A stretch of 64,000 bases of DNA, taken from contig NZ_JAVKCH010000015.1 of the NCBI RefSeq assembly GCF_040222815.1, positions 62,001 through 126,000 of the forward strand, given 5' to 3'. The notes beneath the pieces are model-generated. The model ran no database searches, was not told the DNA's origin, and saw only the letters and a program-made list of their open reading frames with translations. Below, in pieces: positions 27,909 through 38,026 of the stretch. A program made the translations under genes and the position numbers. The stretch's first letter is position 1. Each line of letters begins with the position of its first letter. This stretch comes from Imperialibacter sp040222815. GTDB lineage: Bacteria > Bacteroidota > Bacteroidia > Cytophagales > Cyclobacteriaceae.

Positions 27909-30536
27909 TTATTCTTGTTTCAGTGCGTTAACAGGGTTGCCAGTAGCTGTTTTCAGCGACTGATAAATAACCGTGAGCCAGGCTAACAGCGTAACGGATA
28001 AAACAGGTATAAGAAACACTAAAACGCCCAATTCCATTCGGTAGGCAAACTCTTGCAGCCATTGCTCCATCACATAGAACGCAAAAGGCACGGCTATCGC
28101 AGAGCCTAAGAGAATCAGCTTCGTGAAGTCAGACAACACCAGCGTGGTAATGGAAAATACGCTGGCCCCCAGCACCTTCCTGATAGCAATCTCCTTGAAC
28201 CTTTTCTCAAGCGTGTAAGCCGCCATGGCAAACAGTCCCAAACAAGCGATAAGAATAGCCAGGGCCGAGAAAACAGTAAATATCTTTCCAAACTTGGCCT
28301 CCGACTCGTAGAGCTTCGCAAAGGCCTGATCCACGAAGTCGTAGTCGAACGGCTCCTCGGGGGCAGTGGTGCCCCAAAGCTCATTCACGTAGTTGACAGT
28401 CTCCTGGTAGTTGCCATTAACCCTCGCCAGGTAAAAGGCAGAGCCCCAGTTGGTCTTGTGAATTTCAGGGTCGTACCTGATCGCCAGGCCTCCTATTTTT
28501 CTTTTAAGAGAGGAGAAATTAAAGTCCTTCACCACACCAATTACCGTCCATACCCCCTCCGATCTTTCCAGCCGCTGACCGATCGGGTCGTCCCAGCCCA
28601 GTTCTCTTACCGCAGCCTCATTCAGCACAATAGAGGCAGTGTCGCTCGCCAGCTCTTTTGAAAAGAACCTGCCCTGAGCCAGCTCCACTCCCATGGTTTC
28701 CAAATAGTAGCTATCAGCAAACATCGTGTAAAGACTATAGTTGTCCTTCACATCGCCCACGGTGCTATAACCCCAGTCGCCAATAAACTGTGATGGGTAG
28801 GTAGTGCTTGTAGCCACGCTCTCGATGTTTGGACTTTCAAGGAGCTTCGATCTGAAAAACGGGCCGCTGTCTTTTAATGCTGACCCGGCCTTGATCACCA
28901 TTGTGTTGCTCGAATTGAAGCCCAATTTCTGATTGGTCATATGGTTGATCTGCTGGTACACAATTGCGGTGGCAATCACCAGAAAAATGGATATCGCAAA
29001 CTGGAAACTCACTAAGGCCTTTCTCAAAAACGACCCGGATTTACCCGCCTTGAGCTCCCCTTTCAATGCAGCCACTGGCTTAAATGAAGAAAGGTACAAT
29101 GCAGGATAGCTGCCCGCAATGATGCCAACGGCAGTAAGTAGTAGCGTCAACCATAGCATATTTTCAACGGTGATAAGATCTGTTGACAGGAACAGCTTTC
29201 CCGAAAGGTCGTTGAAATACGGCAGCACCACGAGCGATAGCAAAATAGCCAAACCGAGCGAAAAAATGCTGATGAGAAACGACTCTACCATGAACTGCCG
29301 GATCAACTCACCCCTCACCGATCCAAGTACCTTTCGTATGCCCACTTCCTTCGACCTGCTGCCCGATCGGGCCGTACTCAGGTTGATAAAATTGATGCAG
29401 GCGATAAGTAAAATAAAGAAGGCTACCGCCGAAAAAATATAAACGTTGTCCATGGAGCCAGCGCTTTCGGCCAGCGTTAACCTGGGATAGTTCAGGTGGA
29501 TTCTTTGGATGGGCACCAATGTAAATCTATAGGAATCATCTGATGCGAGATAGTCATCAAAGTTCTCAAAGTGGTAGGTTTCCATCAGGTCTTTAGCCAT
29601 ATGCTTGCGCATAAAATCAAGCATCTTAGCCTCAAAGGCCTCTTCCGAAGCACCTTCCACCAACTTTACATATGTAAAAAAATTGTTGCCAGTCCACCAG
29701 CCGGTAGTGGCCCAATACTCATGGGGCATTGCCACCAGGTATTTAAACGGCATGTGGCTATTGATCGGCGGATCTTCCACCACGGCCGTAACTTTCACTG
29801 CGTCACCTGACGACTTAATGATCTTACCAACAGCACTTTCGTTTGGAAAATACTTCTCAGCTACACTTTTCGTCAACACGACTGTGTTGGGTTCGGAGAG
29901 TGCTCCCTGCGGCGTTCCCTCAATGAACTTGACATCAAACACATCAAACACTGTGGAGTCGGCCAGACTGCCTCCCGGCTCCGAGAAGACATTATCCCCA
30001 ATCGCAAACGAAAAATCATAAAGACCATTGAGCCTCGTGTATGACTCTACCTCTGGATAGTCGCTTTTCAGCAATGCACCCAGCCGTGTGGGTGTGTAAG
30101 GCCCACGATCATTGATCGCAATTCTGTAAATACGGTCACCGTCCTTCCAAAACCTATCATAGCTCAGGTCGTGCTTGATGTAAATGATGATAAGCAAGCA
30201 ACATGCTATGCCAACCGAAAGGCCCATTATATTGATGGAGGAGTAAAACTTTTGTCTCCAAAGGCTCCGCAGTGAGATTTTAAAGTAGTTTTTCCACATG
30301 TCGAATTGATTTAGTCGTTTTGAGTTTTCCAGTCCTTTTATGTATTTCCACCTGAAGAACCTTAGCACATCCCAGGCAAACCCTCTTCTTGCAACTTTCT
30401 CGCCTGCGCTTTGGCAACGCAAGTCAAAAAGCTCGTAGAGGTCACCTTCGATAGCTTCCAGGTAGCTTGGCTTACAGTACCAATGCAGTAATTTCAAGGC
30501 CCAGCCGGGTGGCTCCGGTAAGTGCTGTTTGGTCAT
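27909..30536 (-). CDS. ABC transporter permease with N-terminal prefix domain (FtsX/MacB type)
   Basis: The 875-residue protein starts with an 80-residue cytoplasmic prefix (PPGWALKLLHWYCKPSYLEAIEGDLYELF), the permease prefix domain 2 often seen in Bacteroidota. It is followed by two copies of the MacB periplasmic plus FtsX module: a membrane helix near 110, a periplasmic region, three helices (SAVAFFILLIACINFINLSTARS; KEVGIRKVLGS), then again near 500-875 (KEIAIRKVLGAS). No ATP-binding subunit is encoded next to it. It overlaps the PadR gene by four bases (ATGA), an arrangement known for these permeases. Substrate unknown; relatives serve antimicrobial peptide efflux or lipoprotein-like export. 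Confidence 0.9.
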   Translation of the reverse strand: MTKQHLPEPPGWALKLLHWYCKPSYLEAIEGDLYELFDLRCQSAGEKVARRGFAWDVLRFFRWKYIKGLENSKRLNQFDMWKNYFKISLRSLWRQKFYSSINIMGLSVGIACCLLIIIYIKHDLSYDRFWKDGDRIYRIAINDRGPYTPTRLGALLKSDYPEVESYTRLNGLYDFSFAIGDNVFSEPGGSLADSTVFDVFDVKFIEGTPQGALSEPNTVVLTKSVAEKYFPNESAVGKIIKSSGDAVKVTAVVEDPPINSHMPFKYLVAMPHEYWATTGWWTGNNFFTYVKLVEGASEEAFEAKMLDFMRKHMAKDLMETYHFENFDDYLASDDSYRFTLVPIQRIHLNYPRLTLAESAGSMDNVYIFSAVAFFILLIACINFINLSTARSGSRSKEVGIRKVLGSVRGELIRQFMVESFLISIFSLGLAILLSLVVLPYFNDLSGKLFLSTDLITVENMLWLTLLLTAVGIIAGSYPALYLSSFKPVAALKGELKAGKSGSFLRKALVSFQFAISIFLVIATAIVYQQINHMTNQKLGFNSSNTMVIKAGSALKDSGPFFRSKLLESPNIESVATSTTYPSQFIGDWGYSTVGDVKDNYSLYTMFADSYYLETMGVELAQGRFFSKELASDTASIVLNEAAVRELGWDDPIGQRLERSEGVWTVIGVVKDFNFSSLKRKIGGLAIRYDPEIHKTNWGSAFYLARVNGNYQETVNYVNELWGTTAPEEPFDYDFVDQAFAKLYESEAKFGKIFTVFSALAILIACLGLFAMAAYTLEKRFKEIAIRKVLGASVFSITTLVLSDFTKLILLGSAIAVPFAFYVMEQWLQEFAYRMELGVLVFLIPVLSVTLLAWLTVIYQSLKTATGNPVNALKQE

Positions 30537-30871
30537 ACAAAATTTAAATCCAACGTCACCTTCGGAATCTGATCATAGAGCGTGTTGCGCATTTCCTTCA
30601 CGTCCGAAAGCGCTTTTGCGCCACTTGCCGTTACAGAAAAAAGCCTTTTTCTCCGCCCCCCTCTTTCATTCGTCGCACCCCCCAGGTATGATTTCAGGTA
30701 CCCCTTTTGCTCAAGCCTGTCGAGTGCCGAATGCACTGCACTAATATTGATCTGCCTTCCGGTTTGAGCTTCTATTTCCTGTAATACACTGATCCCATAA
30801 GCGTTGTCATGCAGCACCGCCGTTATCAGCAATACAAGCTCTTCAAATTCGCCGAGGTTGATTCTTTGCAT
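30533..30871 (-). CDS. PadR-family transcriptional regulator
   Basis: The 112-residue protein has the PadR winged-helix pattern: an early hydrophobic helix (LVLLITAVLHDNAYGISVLQEIE), the recognition region NISAVHSALDRLEQKGYLKS and the wing RRKRLFSVTASGAKAL. PadR proteins are usually repressors that respond to small toxic molecules. It is translationally coupled to the downstream permease, so it probably controls that gene and itself. Confidence 0.93.
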   Translation of the reverse strand: MQRINLGEFEELVLLITAVLHDNAYGISVLQEIEAQTGRQINISAVHSALDRLEQKGYLKSYLGGATNERGGRRKRLFSVTASGAKALSDVKEMRNTLYDQIPKVTLDLNFV

Positions 30872-31230
30872 ACTTATTGATATTCAGAGTTGTCTGCAAA
30901 TTATTTGATTTACTAACATGAAAGTAATAGCTATGTTTCACAATTGTAAACTAAATAGACTGATATAAAATAAAAGGGTTGCACTAAGCCATAAGCAATG
31001 CTACAAGATGACTGATGGTTAAGTTTTACGTAGGGAAATTAAAAAGAAGGTCGTCAAATCAATTTAAGTAGTCGGCGGTAAGGTTTATTATTAGCGGCTA
31101 AAATTTGAAGTCTACGGTCAAAAAGGTTACTTTCAAAGTTAAAGTTGTATTCAATTGTGAATTGTTTACAGAAAAAGTGCCAGCAATGATGTTGTTTCAA
31201 TTTTTGGTACATACCTAATTTATACCTCGA
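30872..31230. other. Divergent intergenic region between PadR and the secreted LamG-like gene
   Basis: AT-rich, 359 bases, probably holding both promoters. I see no convincing operator, RNA gene or repeat. TTTCACAATTGTAAA near 30934 is palindrome-like, but too weak to call. Confidence 0.5.
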
Positions 31231-34200
31231 GTGTCTTATATCTGTAGAGCTTTTTTTATTTTTTTCTTGCTTGCGTTTTCAACAGAAGTCTTTTCCCAGA
31301 CTGAAGGGTTTGGCTATGGCAAGCGAATTACTATCGATGCATCTGAAGTAATGGGTGCAAGCCCATTAACTGACTTCCCCGTCATGATCAGGTTCATGGG
31401 AGCCACCGCCGATTTGGATTTAAGATCGGTAGGCAACGGAGGACACGTTGAAGATGCTACTGGCTACGACATTATTTTTGGTGCTGACCAGGCAGGTGCA
31501 ACCCTGCTGGATCACCAAATTGAGTCGTATAATCCTGCGACAGGCGAATATGTGGCCTGGGTAAGAATCCCCACGCTGAGCAATACAGTTAATACAGATA
31601 TCTACATGTTCTATGGAAATTGTTCAGTGTCAGCAGACCCCTCTGTTACCAGTGTATGGAACTCAGATTTTGACGCTGTCTATTTTCTCAACGACGACTT
31701 CAGTGATGCTACTGGCGGAACTGCGGGAACAAATACAGGAAGCACCGACACATCGCCAGCTTTAATTGCTGACGGGCAGAACTTTGGGAAAAATGACTAT
31801 GTGCAAATCCCTTCAGCTTCTATTTCTACAACCAGCGGTACGGTGTCAATTTGGGCCCGCACTCCTGACTTTCTCGGAAACGAAAAATACCTGTTTGGCC
31901 ACACCTCAAACCCAAACGGTTTTGCAGACCGGATTCAACTATACTCCGACGACAACGCTGGAGGCCTGGATCTGGGTTTGGGAAACAATCACAGTCTTGA
32001 GCAGGGGATTGTCACTTTAGCGGTCGATGTATGGAATTATGTAGCCCTTACCTGGAATGGCACCACATGTTCTGTGTATGTTAATGGTCAATTGGAGCAC
32101 ACCGAGGCATATGGTGGATTAGGTACACTGGAAAGCTACCTTGACATTGGCAACGATGGTAGAGCAAATGCAGCCCGGAACGAGGGTTGGAATGGCGACC
32201 TGGATCACGCCCGGCTGTCGAATGAGGTATTCAGCGCTAGCTGGATCGAAACTGAGTACAACAATCAACGTGAAAACGCAACATTTTACAGCACTAGTGG
32301 GGAGTTCAATGCGTCACGCACATTCTATTCTTTTGCTTCCGGAGCATGGGAATCCAATTCCAGCTGGTCGTTTACTCCCGATGGATCAAGCGGTGCTGTG
32401 GGAGCGGGCGTGTTTCCGAAAAGAACCGACAACGCTGTTATCCAAAATGGCCACACTATTACTATTGACAATGTTGACGACAATGGTGGGTGTTCTCAAT
32501 CCCCTGCCAACCTGGCCAGAGCCAATGTAGGTGCATTTACCGGCTCTACCGATCAAATGTTTTACCACACGGGAGATATTGTCGTTGCCAACGGAGGAAC
32601 GCTCACCTCAAGTGAAGAGGTAATGGTTGAAGGCTATACACTGGTTGAAAACGGGGGCACTTTAACAGTAACAGAAGATATCGTTAACCTGGGTTACTTC
32701 GAACTAGCTGCAACTGCTAATTTCACCAATACAGACGACTTGATCCTCTCCGGAAATAGTGTTACCATCATCGATAATACTTCCTTTGGTGCAGATGATA
32801 TTTATATCGACTGGACAGATGCTACACTTTGTGGCAGCGGTATCGTAAACCTTGGCAACGGGGGTGCTGACCCCACCATTCAATTCTTTAATGGTGGGAG
32901 TCTCGATCAGGTATGTGCCGATTTTAGTTTCACATGCTCCAGTAATTGCGGTGCCTTCCCTGTTACACCAACGGGAAGTTTTATCACGGGAAATGCCGGG
33001 CCTGGTGGAGTTGGCAATCAAAACAATAACCAATTGTGGCTCAGAGCAAATGATTTGAGCCTGTCTGATGGTGTGGCGGTCACAAGTTGGCCGGATGTGT
33101 CGGGAAACGGCCTGACCGCAGTGTCAAGCGGTGTGGGAACAGAGGAACCGACATTTAATGCCAATGCAGTAAACACCTCGCTCCCATCGGTAAGTTTCGA
33201 TGGAGGAGACTTTTTGAACCTTGGCACCCCAGCCGGCCTCAACTTAATTCCCGGTACGGATAGCTGGTCTTTTTTTATTGTGTATAATGTTGCCGGAGCA
33301 ACTCCCCAGGGAACGTTTTTCTCAAAAGCAACCTCCACAGGAGGGACAAGACAGTACCAGTATACTATTGATGACGACACCGGTACGTCACGCTTCTCTT
33401 CGTTCATCGGTGGCAACCTGGCGGTCGGGTCAGTAGTGGCCACAAATGACTGGTTTGTAAGCTCGCACACCAACAACACTGCAACACGAGACTCCTGGAC
33501 AAATGAGGGTGCGGATTTTGTTGGAGTTGGTATTGGAACAGGGCAGGTGCCAACGGCAGAAGTGCTAATAGGTGCGAGAAGAGATGCCGGGCCAACAACA
33601 GGCAGCGGATTCCACCTGACCGGAGACATTGCCGAAATAGCTATGTACGACGGCGAGGTAAATACTGCACAAAGAATAATTATCGACAATTACTTATCTG
33701 CAAAATATGATATTGATATTTCTGCTTCCGGAAATGATGTATACACCATGGATGATCCGGGAAATGGAGACTACGACTTTGAGGTAGCCGGCATTGGAAG
33801 GGCAGCCGACGGTTCAGTACACACAGATGCCCGTGGATCAGGCATACTTCGTGTGTGGAACCCCAGTGACCTGGATGACGGAGAATTCATGTTTTGGGGC
33901 CACGATAATGCCTCCATTAGCTCAACAACCAAAGCAGTTGGCACTGACGTTGACGGAACCGTTATCGAAGAAAAGCTGTCAAGAAACTGGATAGTGGCTA
34001 AAACAGGTGACGTAGGTACCGTTTCCATCTCCTTCGACTTCAGCGGAGTAGGCGGAAGTCCGCTCGGCTCTAATTTAAGATTACTTGTTGACAGAGACGG
34101 GGATTTTTCTACAAATGACGTAACACCGCTGGCGGGAACCGTCTCTAATAAAATCGCCGTTTTTTCCGGAGTGTCGCTTCAAGATGGGGACAGGTTCAGC

Positions 34201-34761
34201 TTAGGCAACACCGATGTTTCGGTGCCGCTGCCCGTTGAGTTGCTAAGCTTTTCCGCAACAGCTGCAAATAGCCAGGTTACTTTAGAGTGGGCCACCGGAT
34301 CGGAGCTAAATAATGACTTCTTTTCGGTCGAAAGCTCAATTGATGCCCAAATTTGGCAGGAAATCCTTCAGGTAAAAGGAGTTGGCACTACTTCCGAAAA
34401 GCAAACCTACCGGGCTGTTGATCATCAACCCTACCCGGGAAAATCGTTTTATAGATTAAAGCAAACTGACTTTGACGGCACAATTTCATACTCCGACGTT
34501 GAAAAGGTTGACTTTACGCTATCCAGCGACCTGACAATCTACCCCAATCCCTCAGGCAACCGGTTCAAGTTAAGGGGTTCAAATAGCTTCAATCCGTCGC
34601 ATGTGAAAATTTACAACACCGCCGGACAGGAGATAAATCCAAAGATAACTGTTGCTTCGGGTGAGCTCATGATTGACCTGGTTTCGTATCCTTCAGGGGT
34701 ATACATCCTGCACTTCCCTATAAATGGCTCTCTACAGTCCTTCAGGCTGGTTAAGTTATGA
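31231..34761 (+). CDS. Large secreted DUF2341/LamG-like protein with type IX secretion sorting domain
   Basis: The 1176-residue protein starts at GTG 31231, with the signal peptide FFIFFLLAFSTEVFS. A DUF2341-type domain (about 25-130: ITIDASEVMGASPLTDFPVMIRF) is followed by a LamG/concanavalin-like lectin domain (about 165-330: SGTVSIWARTPDF, GLGNNHSLEQG). Next come a cysteine-containing beta-helix-like stretch, a second LamG-like domain (about 595-825: LWLRANDLSLSDG, WPDVSGNG), a further beta domain with PVELLSFSATAANSQVTLEW, and the C-terminal sorting domain (LTIYPNPSGNRFKLRG ... FRLVKL). The last is the signal for type IX secretion and surface attachment or release. A role as adhesin or polysaccharide-binding protein is likely (inference). 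Confidence 0.88.
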   Translation: MSYICRAFFIFFLLAFSTEVFSQTEGFGYGKRITIDASEVMGASPLTDFPVMIRFMGATADLDLRSVGNGGHVEDATGYDIIFGADQAGATLLDHQIESYNPATGEYVAWVRIPTLSNTVNTDIYMFYGNCSVSADPSVTSVWNSDFDAVYFLNDDFSDATGGTAGTNTGSTDTSPALIADGQNFGKNDYVQIPSASISTTSGTVSIWARTPDFLGNEKYLFGHTSNPNGFADRIQLYSDDNAGGLDLGLGNNHSLEQGIVTLAVDVWNYVALTWNGTTCSVYVNGQLEHTEAYGGLGTLESYLDIGNDGRANAARNEGWNGDLDHARLSNEVFSASWIETEYNNQRENATFYSTSGEFNASRTFYSFASGAWESNSSWSFTPDGSSGAVGAGVFPKRTDNAVIQNGHTITIDNVDDNGGCSQSPANLARANVGAFTGSTDQMFYHTGDIVVANGGTLTSSEEVMVEGYTLVENGGTLTVTEDIVNLGYFELAATANFTNTDDLILSGNSVTIIDNTSFGADDIYIDWTDATLCGSGIVNLGNGGADPTIQFFNGGSLDQVCADFSFTCSSNCGAFPVTPTGSFITGNAGPGGVGNQNNNQLWLRANDLSLSDGVAVTSWPDVSGNGLTAVSSGVGTEEPTFNANAVNTSLPSVSFDGGDFLNLGTPAGLNLIPGTDSWSFFIVYNVAGATPQGTFFSKATSTGGTRQYQYTIDDDTGTSRFSSFIGGNLAVGSVVATNDWFVSSHTNNTATRDSWTNEGADFVGVGIGTGQVPTAEVLIGARRDAGPTTGSGFHLTGDIAEIAMYDGEVNTAQRIIIDNYLSAKYDIDISASGNDVYTMDDPGNGDYDFEVAGIGRAADGSVHTDARGSGILRVWNPSDLDDGEFMFWGHDNASISSTTKAVGTDVDGTVIEEKLSRNWIVAKTGDVGTVSISFDFSGVGGSPLGSNLRLLVDRDGDFSTNDVTPLAGTVSNKIAVFSGVSLQDGDRFSLGNTDVSVPLPVELLSFSATAANSQVTLEWATGSELNNDFFSVESSIDAQIWQEILQVKGVGTTSEKQTYRAVDHQPYPGKSFYRLKQTDFDGTISYSDVEKVDFTLSSDLTIYPNPSGNRFKLRGSNSFNPSHVKIYNTAGQEINPKITVASGELMIDLVSYPSGVYILHFPINGSLQSFRLVKL

Positions 34762-35341
34762 ACACCCGTCGGGCACTACCGAAAACTTTATTAATTGTCG
34801 TATTTCGCCAGATGTGGCTGTGTCTCTGATAAATAGGTTGTGGCTGCCTCTGTAATTTCTCCCAACTCGGCGGAGCTCACCACAACAGGTTCAACTGCAA
34901 CGCCGGACTCAAAACGAGAATAATTGATCACATCAACCGGCGGCATCAGGCAACTATAAAGCCTGAACATCAAACTCTGGCGGCCCCGGCAAGCAATTTT
35001 TATAAGATTTCGAAGAATAGTTATATAACCAACTTTTCAAACGATTGCTTTGATAAAATTTCAGAAAAAGAGTTGTGAAAATGAAAAAATCTCAGTTACA
35101 TTGGAGCAAATAAAAAGCACCTTGGGCCAAAAGCCGAAGGTGCTCAGAACACATACCTACTTAAACTACACTCTTTATTAATGAGAGGATTCTACTATCA
35201 GGGGCAAAGTTAGCCCCTTTTTTTTATGTGCAGAATCAAGAGCTCATTAGCATATTGTTAATTTCTTGATTTCTCCTGTTTCAATACAGACGTAAATTTA
35301 TTGAAAAAAGTTTAACGGAATGCCTGATTTGTTGAAAAAAA
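34762..35341. other. Intergenic region between the LamG-like gene and cydB
   Basis: The 580 bases hold the candidate RNA at 35116-35225 listed below. A 60-residue minus-strand ORF (34791-34973) has no recognisable features. Nothing else is visible. Confidence 0.5.
35116..35225 (+). ncRNA. Candidate small RNA or orphan transcript leader with terminator
   Basis: A hairpin with arms AGCACCTT (35116-35123) and AAGGTGCT (35137-35144), extended by GGC/GCC in the loop, is followed by the motif TACCTACTTAAAC (35154-35166). A plus-strand terminator closes it: GGGGC (35201-35205), GCCCC (35213-35217) and eight T (35218-35225). The terminator is 440 bases after the nearest plus-strand gene, so an independent short transcript is plausible. 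The motif is shared with the susC leader, so a decayed outer-membrane-gene leader is an alternative. Confidence 0.45.
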
Positions 35342-36352
35342 TTACCGCAAACCTTTGCGATACTTAAAAACCCATATCAAATAAGCCAATGCTGGTAATA
35401 TTAGCACAACACCAACAGCCAACATCGTGCCTAAAATTGATATCACCAGCTCCGGAGCTGCCGCTGCCTCAAGAGTTATCACTGTCCCATCAATAAAAAC
35501 AATCAGGTTAGGGTACTGAAGTGCCAGCCAGCCCAGCACAATTAAGCTTCCCTGTAGTCCCGCCAGCAGTCTCGAAAGCTGATCCCACTTCTTCCTCAAC
35601 GTAACAGCCAGTACCAAGAGGCCTACCGTGGCAAGAATGACACTGACAAGACCAAAAGGGTGGGAAAAGAATAATCGGGGAAAGTCAATTTTTTCAACCA
35701 GCCCTGCCACAAACACTAGTCCCCCCGTTACTACTACCAAAATATTGGTTAGCAAAGCATTCTTACGAAAAAGCTCTTTGGTGCTCCGGTCCTCGATTTC
35801 AGGTATTAGAAATGTAGCGGCCAAAAAAGCAAAGAGTGATGAAGTAAAAATCCCAACTGCGACTGTGAACCAGTTGAGCCATGGTGCCACGAACGCCTGA
35901 TGGAAGTTGTCAACCTCAACGGGCATTCTGCCCAGCACTATGGCGCCAGCAATAATCCCCAGAAAAAACGGCGTGATCAGGCTTGACCAGGCAAACATCC
36001 TGGAATAAACCTTTTGAGAGCTGCCCTGAACTGCATCATAATGCCGGAACACAAAGGCCGTTCCTCTGACAATGATGCCAACCAGCATCAACAAAAGCGG
36101 GATATGCAGGTAGATGGAAATGACTTTGAAGGCGGAAGGAAAGCCATTGAATAAAATAACGATGACAATAATGAGCCACACATGATTAGCCTCCCACACC
36201 GGCCCAATGGCCTGGTAAGTGGTGGCTTTCAGTTCATCAAACTTTTCTTTCGGCGAGAACAGTTCCAGAATGCCTGCACCAAAATCAGCACCGCCCAGCA
36301 GAACATAAAGTAAAAGCGAAATAACCAGTACCAGCACAACCCACTCAAACAT
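35342..36352 (-). CDS. cydB: Cytochrome bd quinol oxidase subunit II
   Basis: The 336-residue polytopic protein opens with the CydB helix and motif YVLLGGADFGAGILELF, then the conserved WEANHVWLI and RGTAFVFRHYD segments and about eight membrane helices. Subunit II stabilises the haem-bearing CydA and belongs to the high-affinity oxygen reductase of the inner membrane. Its start overlaps the CydA end by eight bases, which fixes the start. No small CydX-type gene is visible after it. Confidence 0.95.
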   Translation of the reverse strand: MFEWVVLVLVISLLLYVLLGGADFGAGILELFSPKEKFDELKATTYQAIGPVWEANHVWLIIVIVILFNGFPSAFKVISIYLHIPLLLMLVGIIVRGTAFVFRHYDAVQGSSQKVYSRMFAWSSLITPFFLGIIAGAIVLGRMPVEVDNFHQAFVAPWLNWFTVAVGIFTSSLFAFLAATFLIPEIEDRSTKELFRKNALLTNILVVVTGGLVFVAGLVEKIDFPRLFFSHPFGLVSVILATVGLLVLAVTLRKKWDQLSRLLAGLQGSLIVLGWLALQYPNLIVFIDGTVITLEAAAAPELVISILGTMLAVGVVLILPALAYLIWVFKYRKGLR

Positions 36353-37661
36353 GAGCTACCTCCTTTTCCGCGTTGAACACGGTGATTTGCCGCCCCATTA
36401 ACCAAAAGACTAAAATGGCCAGTACCAAATAAATACATGTGGTCACATAAAATGAGTATGCTATCCCTGGCATAGGTGTTACGGCATCTGCTGTTTTCAT
36501 AATGCCATAAATAATCCACGGCTGCCTTCCTACCTCAGTCACCACCCAACCAGCCTCCACAGCCAAAAAGCCTAATGGAGTGGCGAAAGCCAACAGCTTG
36601 AGAAACCAGGAGCTTTGAACCAGCAGCGGTTTCTTCCATTGGCCGAAAAGAAAAATCACCCCAATTAACATGAGCAACACCCCTATCGCTATCATAGTCT
36701 GAAACGCAAAATGCACTATGGCTATAGGCGGCCATTCGTCTCTTGGAAATGCATCAAGCCCTTTTACTTCAGCCATCGGATCAGTGAATGCCAGTATGCT
36801 CAGCAGGTAAGGAATCTTGATCGCATAGTTCACTTCTCCTTTTTCTTCATCGGGAATCCCTCCAATCACAAATGAAGCACCTATCTCCGTTTCAAAATGG
36901 CTCTCCATTGCTGCCAGCTTCAGCGGCTGCCTGTGTGCCACATCATCCGCTGAAAGATGGCCGCTAAACGGCTGCAAAAAAGCGGCCACCGCTCCGAATG
37001 CGAGTGCTATTTTGAGTGCCCGGAGGTGGAGCAATTTGCTTCTGTCTTTTAAATATTGCCAGGCATGCACCCCAGCCACGCCAAATCCCGTGGCCACAAA
37101 AGCCGCCAACGTCATATGCAAAGCCTGAGTGAACCAGGCCTCGTTTAGCATAGCAGCTATAGGGTCCACGTTCAACGCCTGCCCGTTTACCCAGTCGAAA
37201 CCTGACGGGCTATTCATCCAGCCATTGGCCGCTACCACCAGAATGCCAGATGCCACCCCGGAAATGCCAACGAATACCCCCGAGGTAAAGTGCACCCAGG
37301 GCTTTAGCACCTTTTCACCATATAGAAACAGGCCAAGTGCTACCGCCTCCAGAAAGAACGCTGCTCCTTCCAGCGAAAAAGGCATGCCAATGATCGGCCC
37401 GGCGTGTTCCATAAATCCCGGCCAAAGCAGCCCCAGCTCGAAACTGAGCACAGTACCCGACACTGCCCCTACCGCAAAAAAGATAGCCACACCTCGAGCC
37501 CAGGCCTTCATTAATCGGTGGTAGTCCTCCTGACCTGTCTTGAGCCACTTGTAGTTGGCAAATGCCATGAGAAAAGGCATGACCATTCCAATACAGGAGA
37601 ATATGATGTGAAAACCCAGTGACACTGCCATTTGTGAGCGGGCAGCCAAAAGATCGGTCAT
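36345..37661 (-). CDS. cydA: Cytochrome bd quinol oxidase subunit I
   Basis: The 438-residue protein carries the N-terminal LGFHIIFSCIG (His ligand of haem b595), the ALHMTLAAF segment with the b558 His, PFSLEGAAFFLEA, the GRQPW motif of the quinol-side loop (TEVGRQPWIIYG) and nine or so helices. The Q-loop between helices 6 and 7 is short, as in the cyanide-insensitive/CIO-like branch. It oxidises quinol and reduces oxygen under microaerobic conditions. It is the first gene of cydAB. The 365-base upstream gap is where oxygen-responsive control would act. Confidence 0.96.
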   Translation of the reverse strand: MTDLLAARSQMAVSLGFHIIFSCIGMVMPFLMAFANYKWLKTGQEDYHRLMKAWARGVAIFFAVGAVSGTVLSFELGLLWPGFMEHAGPIIGMPFSLEGAAFFLEAVALGLFLYGEKVLKPWVHFTSGVFVGISGVASGILVVAANGWMNSPSGFDWVNGQALNVDPIAAMLNEAWFTQALHMTLAAFVATGFGVAGVHAWQYLKDRSKLLHLRALKIALAFGAVAAFLQPFSGHLSADDVAHRQPLKLAAMESHFETEIGASFVIGGIPDEEKGEVNYAIKIPYLLSILAFTDPMAEVKGLDAFPRDEWPPIAIVHFAFQTMIAIGVLLMLIGVIFLFGQWKKPLLVQSSWFLKLLAFATPLGFLAVEAGWVVTEVGRQPWIIYGIMKTADAVTPMPGIAYSFYVTTCIYLVLAILVFWLMGRQITVFNAEKEVAHV

Positions 37662-38026
37662 AAAATAGGAGATTTAGCTAATTCGAAGAACGTAATTGTC
37701 GAGCAAGGGATTCCCTTAATTTCCTATTTTTCAGAATTTTTACAACCCCTTGAACTAACCAGCCGCACCGATCACGTGTACTCAGTCGAGCGCAACTGCA
37801 ATGACTCTATTTAAATAAGCTGATCATCGTCAAGTACTTTCCGGCATCTTCCGCACGTTGTCTTCATCACGCTGTAAGTGGCATTTCACTTCTCATGTTT
37901 CTATTGTGGCTGTGGACTGACATTTTTCTCCTCGTCCGCAAAAGGCAGCGTTAAACGACAACCAGCTTCCTGTGTATATCTGAAAAGTGTAATTAATAGT
38001 TTAATTTACATTCAAATTCTCCATCT
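37662..38026. other. Divergent region between cydA and the VirK-family gene
   Basis: It should hold both promoters. An A/T-rich stretch lies before the VirK-family ATG. I see no clear FNR-type palindrome (TTGAT-N4-ATCAA) or other structure. Confidence 0.5.

Noticed and set aside
34791..34973. 60-residue minus-strand ORF after the LamG-like gene
   Set aside because: No signal, motif or start context; it lies in an intergenic region.
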